Below, piece by piece: positions 4,761 to 5,627 of a DNA stretch of 5,627 nucleotides. Every line of letters begins with the position of its first letter. Within the stretch, counting starts at the first letter, position 1. This DNA comes from Syntrophomonadaceae bacterium (GTDB lineage Bacteria; Bacillota; Syntrophomonadia; Syntrophomonadales; Syntrophomonadaceae), in contig JAUNBV010000044.1 of NCBI GenBank assembly GCA_030526885.1, positions 5,142 to 10,768 on the forward strand. The letters are read 5' to 3'. Under the pieces are notes generated by a model. The model made no database searches, was not told where the DNA came from, and saw only the letters and a program-made list of their open reading frames with translations. Both the position numbers and the translations under genes were made by a program.

Positions 4761-5627
4761 ATGAAAAAAACGTTCATCGCCCTGTTGCTGGCCGTTTTCG
4801 TGCTGGCCTTATACGGCGCGGCCTACGCCGCCAAGGATAATGCCGCCGTCACCCTGCGGCTGGAGAAGACCGAAGGCGAGACTGTGAGCGTGAGCAGCGC
4901 GAACGGCGCCGACGTCGGCATCCTGCAGGGGATGAAGCTCTACAGCGGCCACCAGGTCACCACCGGCATGGCCAGCTACGCCTACCTGAGCCTGGACGAC
5001 GCCAAAGCCGCCAAGCTGGACGCCAACAGCAAAGCCGAAGTGCGGCAGTCCGGCAAAAAACTGGAACTCAACCTCGCCGCCGGCGAGATTTTCTTCAACG
5101 TCACCGCCCCCCTCAAACACGACGAAACCCTTAATATCCGCACCTCCACCATGGTCACCGGCGTGCGCGGCACCAGCGGCGTGGTGAGCGTCATCGACGA
5201 AACCACCGCCGAAATCTACCTCTTGACCGGCAGCGTGACCGTAAACTACACCGATCGCAGCGGAACGCAGCGCACCGTCACCATAACCGCCGGGCAAAAA
5301 GCCACCGTCAACGTGACGAAAAATGAAGACGGCACCGAAAGCACCGAAGTCACCGTGACCGATTTGACCGAACACGAAGTGGCGGGCTTTGCCGCGGTGG
5401 AAGTGGCTAAAGACGAAGCCCTGCAGCAGCAGATTACTGAGCAGACTGAGCTATCGGTGCCCGTCATCATCGGCGAAGCCGAGGCAAGACTGGCCGCCGA
5501 CCAGCAGGCCGATACGGAACGGCAGGAGCAGATCGAACAAGACATCATCGCCGCCACCGAGGAGGAGGAGACCGACCCCCTGTTTACGGAAGAACCTGCC
5601 ACCGGCGGCGGGGGCGGCAGCAGCGGG
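4761..5627 (+). CDS. Secreted FecR-domain protein (3' end beyond window)
   Basis: The open frame gives 289 residues without a stop. AAGGAGG (4744-4750) lies 10 bases before the ATG and fixes the start. A signal peptide is plain: MKKTFIALLLAVFVLALYG, then AYAAK with cleavage near residue 23. Residues about 56-160 are a FecR-type beta domain: 'GMKLYSGHQVTTG' at 57-69, 'LDANSKAEV', 'LNLAAGEIFFNV', and the hallmark 'STMVTGVRGTSGVVSV' near 129-144, followed by 'IYLLTGSVTV'. In this lineage such domains occur in exported or cell-envelope proteins rather than only in iron-citrate anti-sigma regulators, so no iron role is claimed. Residues 200-280 are acidic and glutamine-rich, probably helical, then TGGGGGSSG looks like a flexible linker to a further domain outside the window. 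GCC and ACC codons dominate, unlike the preceding kinase gene. It is probably transcribed from its own sigma-H promoter. Confidence 0.9.
   Translation, partial: MKKTFIALLLAVFVLALYGAAYAAKDNAAVTLRLEKTEGETVSVSSANGADVGILQGMKLYSGHQVTTGMASYAYLSLDDAKAAKLDANSKAEVRQSGKKLELNLAAGEIFFNVTAPLKHDETLNIRTSTMVTGVRGTSGVVSVIDETTAEIYLLTGSVTVNYTDRSGTQRTVTITAGQKATVNVTKNEDGTESTEVTVTDLTEHEVAGFAAVEVAKDEALQQQITEQTELSVPVIIGEAEARLAADQQADTERQEQIEQDIIAATEEEETDPLFTEEPATGGGGGSSG

Noticed and set aside
4809..5375. A 188-codon Gly/Ala/His-rich minus-strand frame
   Set aside because: It mirrors the GCC/ACC-rich codons of the FecR gene on the other strand; composition is an artefact.
1..5627. CRISPR array, tRNA or rRNA gene, insertion sequence transposase
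   Set aside because: No regularly spaced identical repeats with unique spacers, no cloverleaf or rRNA signature and no transposase motif was seen on either strand.

Overview
The window looks like a chromosomal stretch from a spore-forming, Gram-positive-type member of the Bacillota, most likely a Clostridia-like lineage. The grounds are strong AGGAGG-type ribosome sites, consensus sigma-A promoters, a promoter matching the sigma-H consensus of sporulating Firmicutes, a clostridial-style cyclic-di-GMP riboswitch, and an AgrC/LytTR-type sensor kinase relative. No gene here fixes the genus, and this placement is an inference.

Layout from left to right. Positions 1-87 hold the first 29 codons of a leftward gene for a helix-turn-helix regulator. 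Positions 88-670 contain no ordinary gene but are dense in regulation: back-to-back sigma-A promoters flanked by a 14-bp direct repeat, a c-di-GMP-I (GEMM) riboswitch aptamer (about 262-373), a terminator-like hairpin (377-417), and a frameshifted remnant or micro-ORF (468-592) whose tail is a membrane anchor of cell-surface type. Positions 671-2893 encode a signal-peptide-bearing, solute-binding-domain GGDEF/EAL protein. Its GGDEF site is ruined (YADHF) but its EAL site is complete, so it is predicted to be a c-di-GMP phosphodiesterase. Positions 3074-4453 encode a multi-pass membrane relative of AgrC-like histidine kinases in which the H, N and G motifs are all degenerate, suggesting a pseudokinase. 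Its last codons run into palindromic repeat DNA, and no response regulator follows. Positions 4398-4617 are a mosaic of hairpins, an inverted array of 7-bp units and a perfect 22-bp palindrome. A sigma-H promoter (4648-4677) then precedes a secreted FecR-domain protein starting at 4761 and running off the right edge.

The unifying theme is c-di-GMP signalling at the cell surface. A c-di-GMP sensing RNA lies in front of an enzyme predicted to destroy c-di-GMP in response to an extracellular ligand, which would make a feedback loop. The degenerate kinase and the FecR surface protein may be separate units, because repeats and their own promoter signals separate them. The most novel points are the riboswitch/phosphodiesterase loop with a frameshift-prone peptide between them, the triple-degenerate sensor kinase without a partner, and the inverted heptad repeat block.
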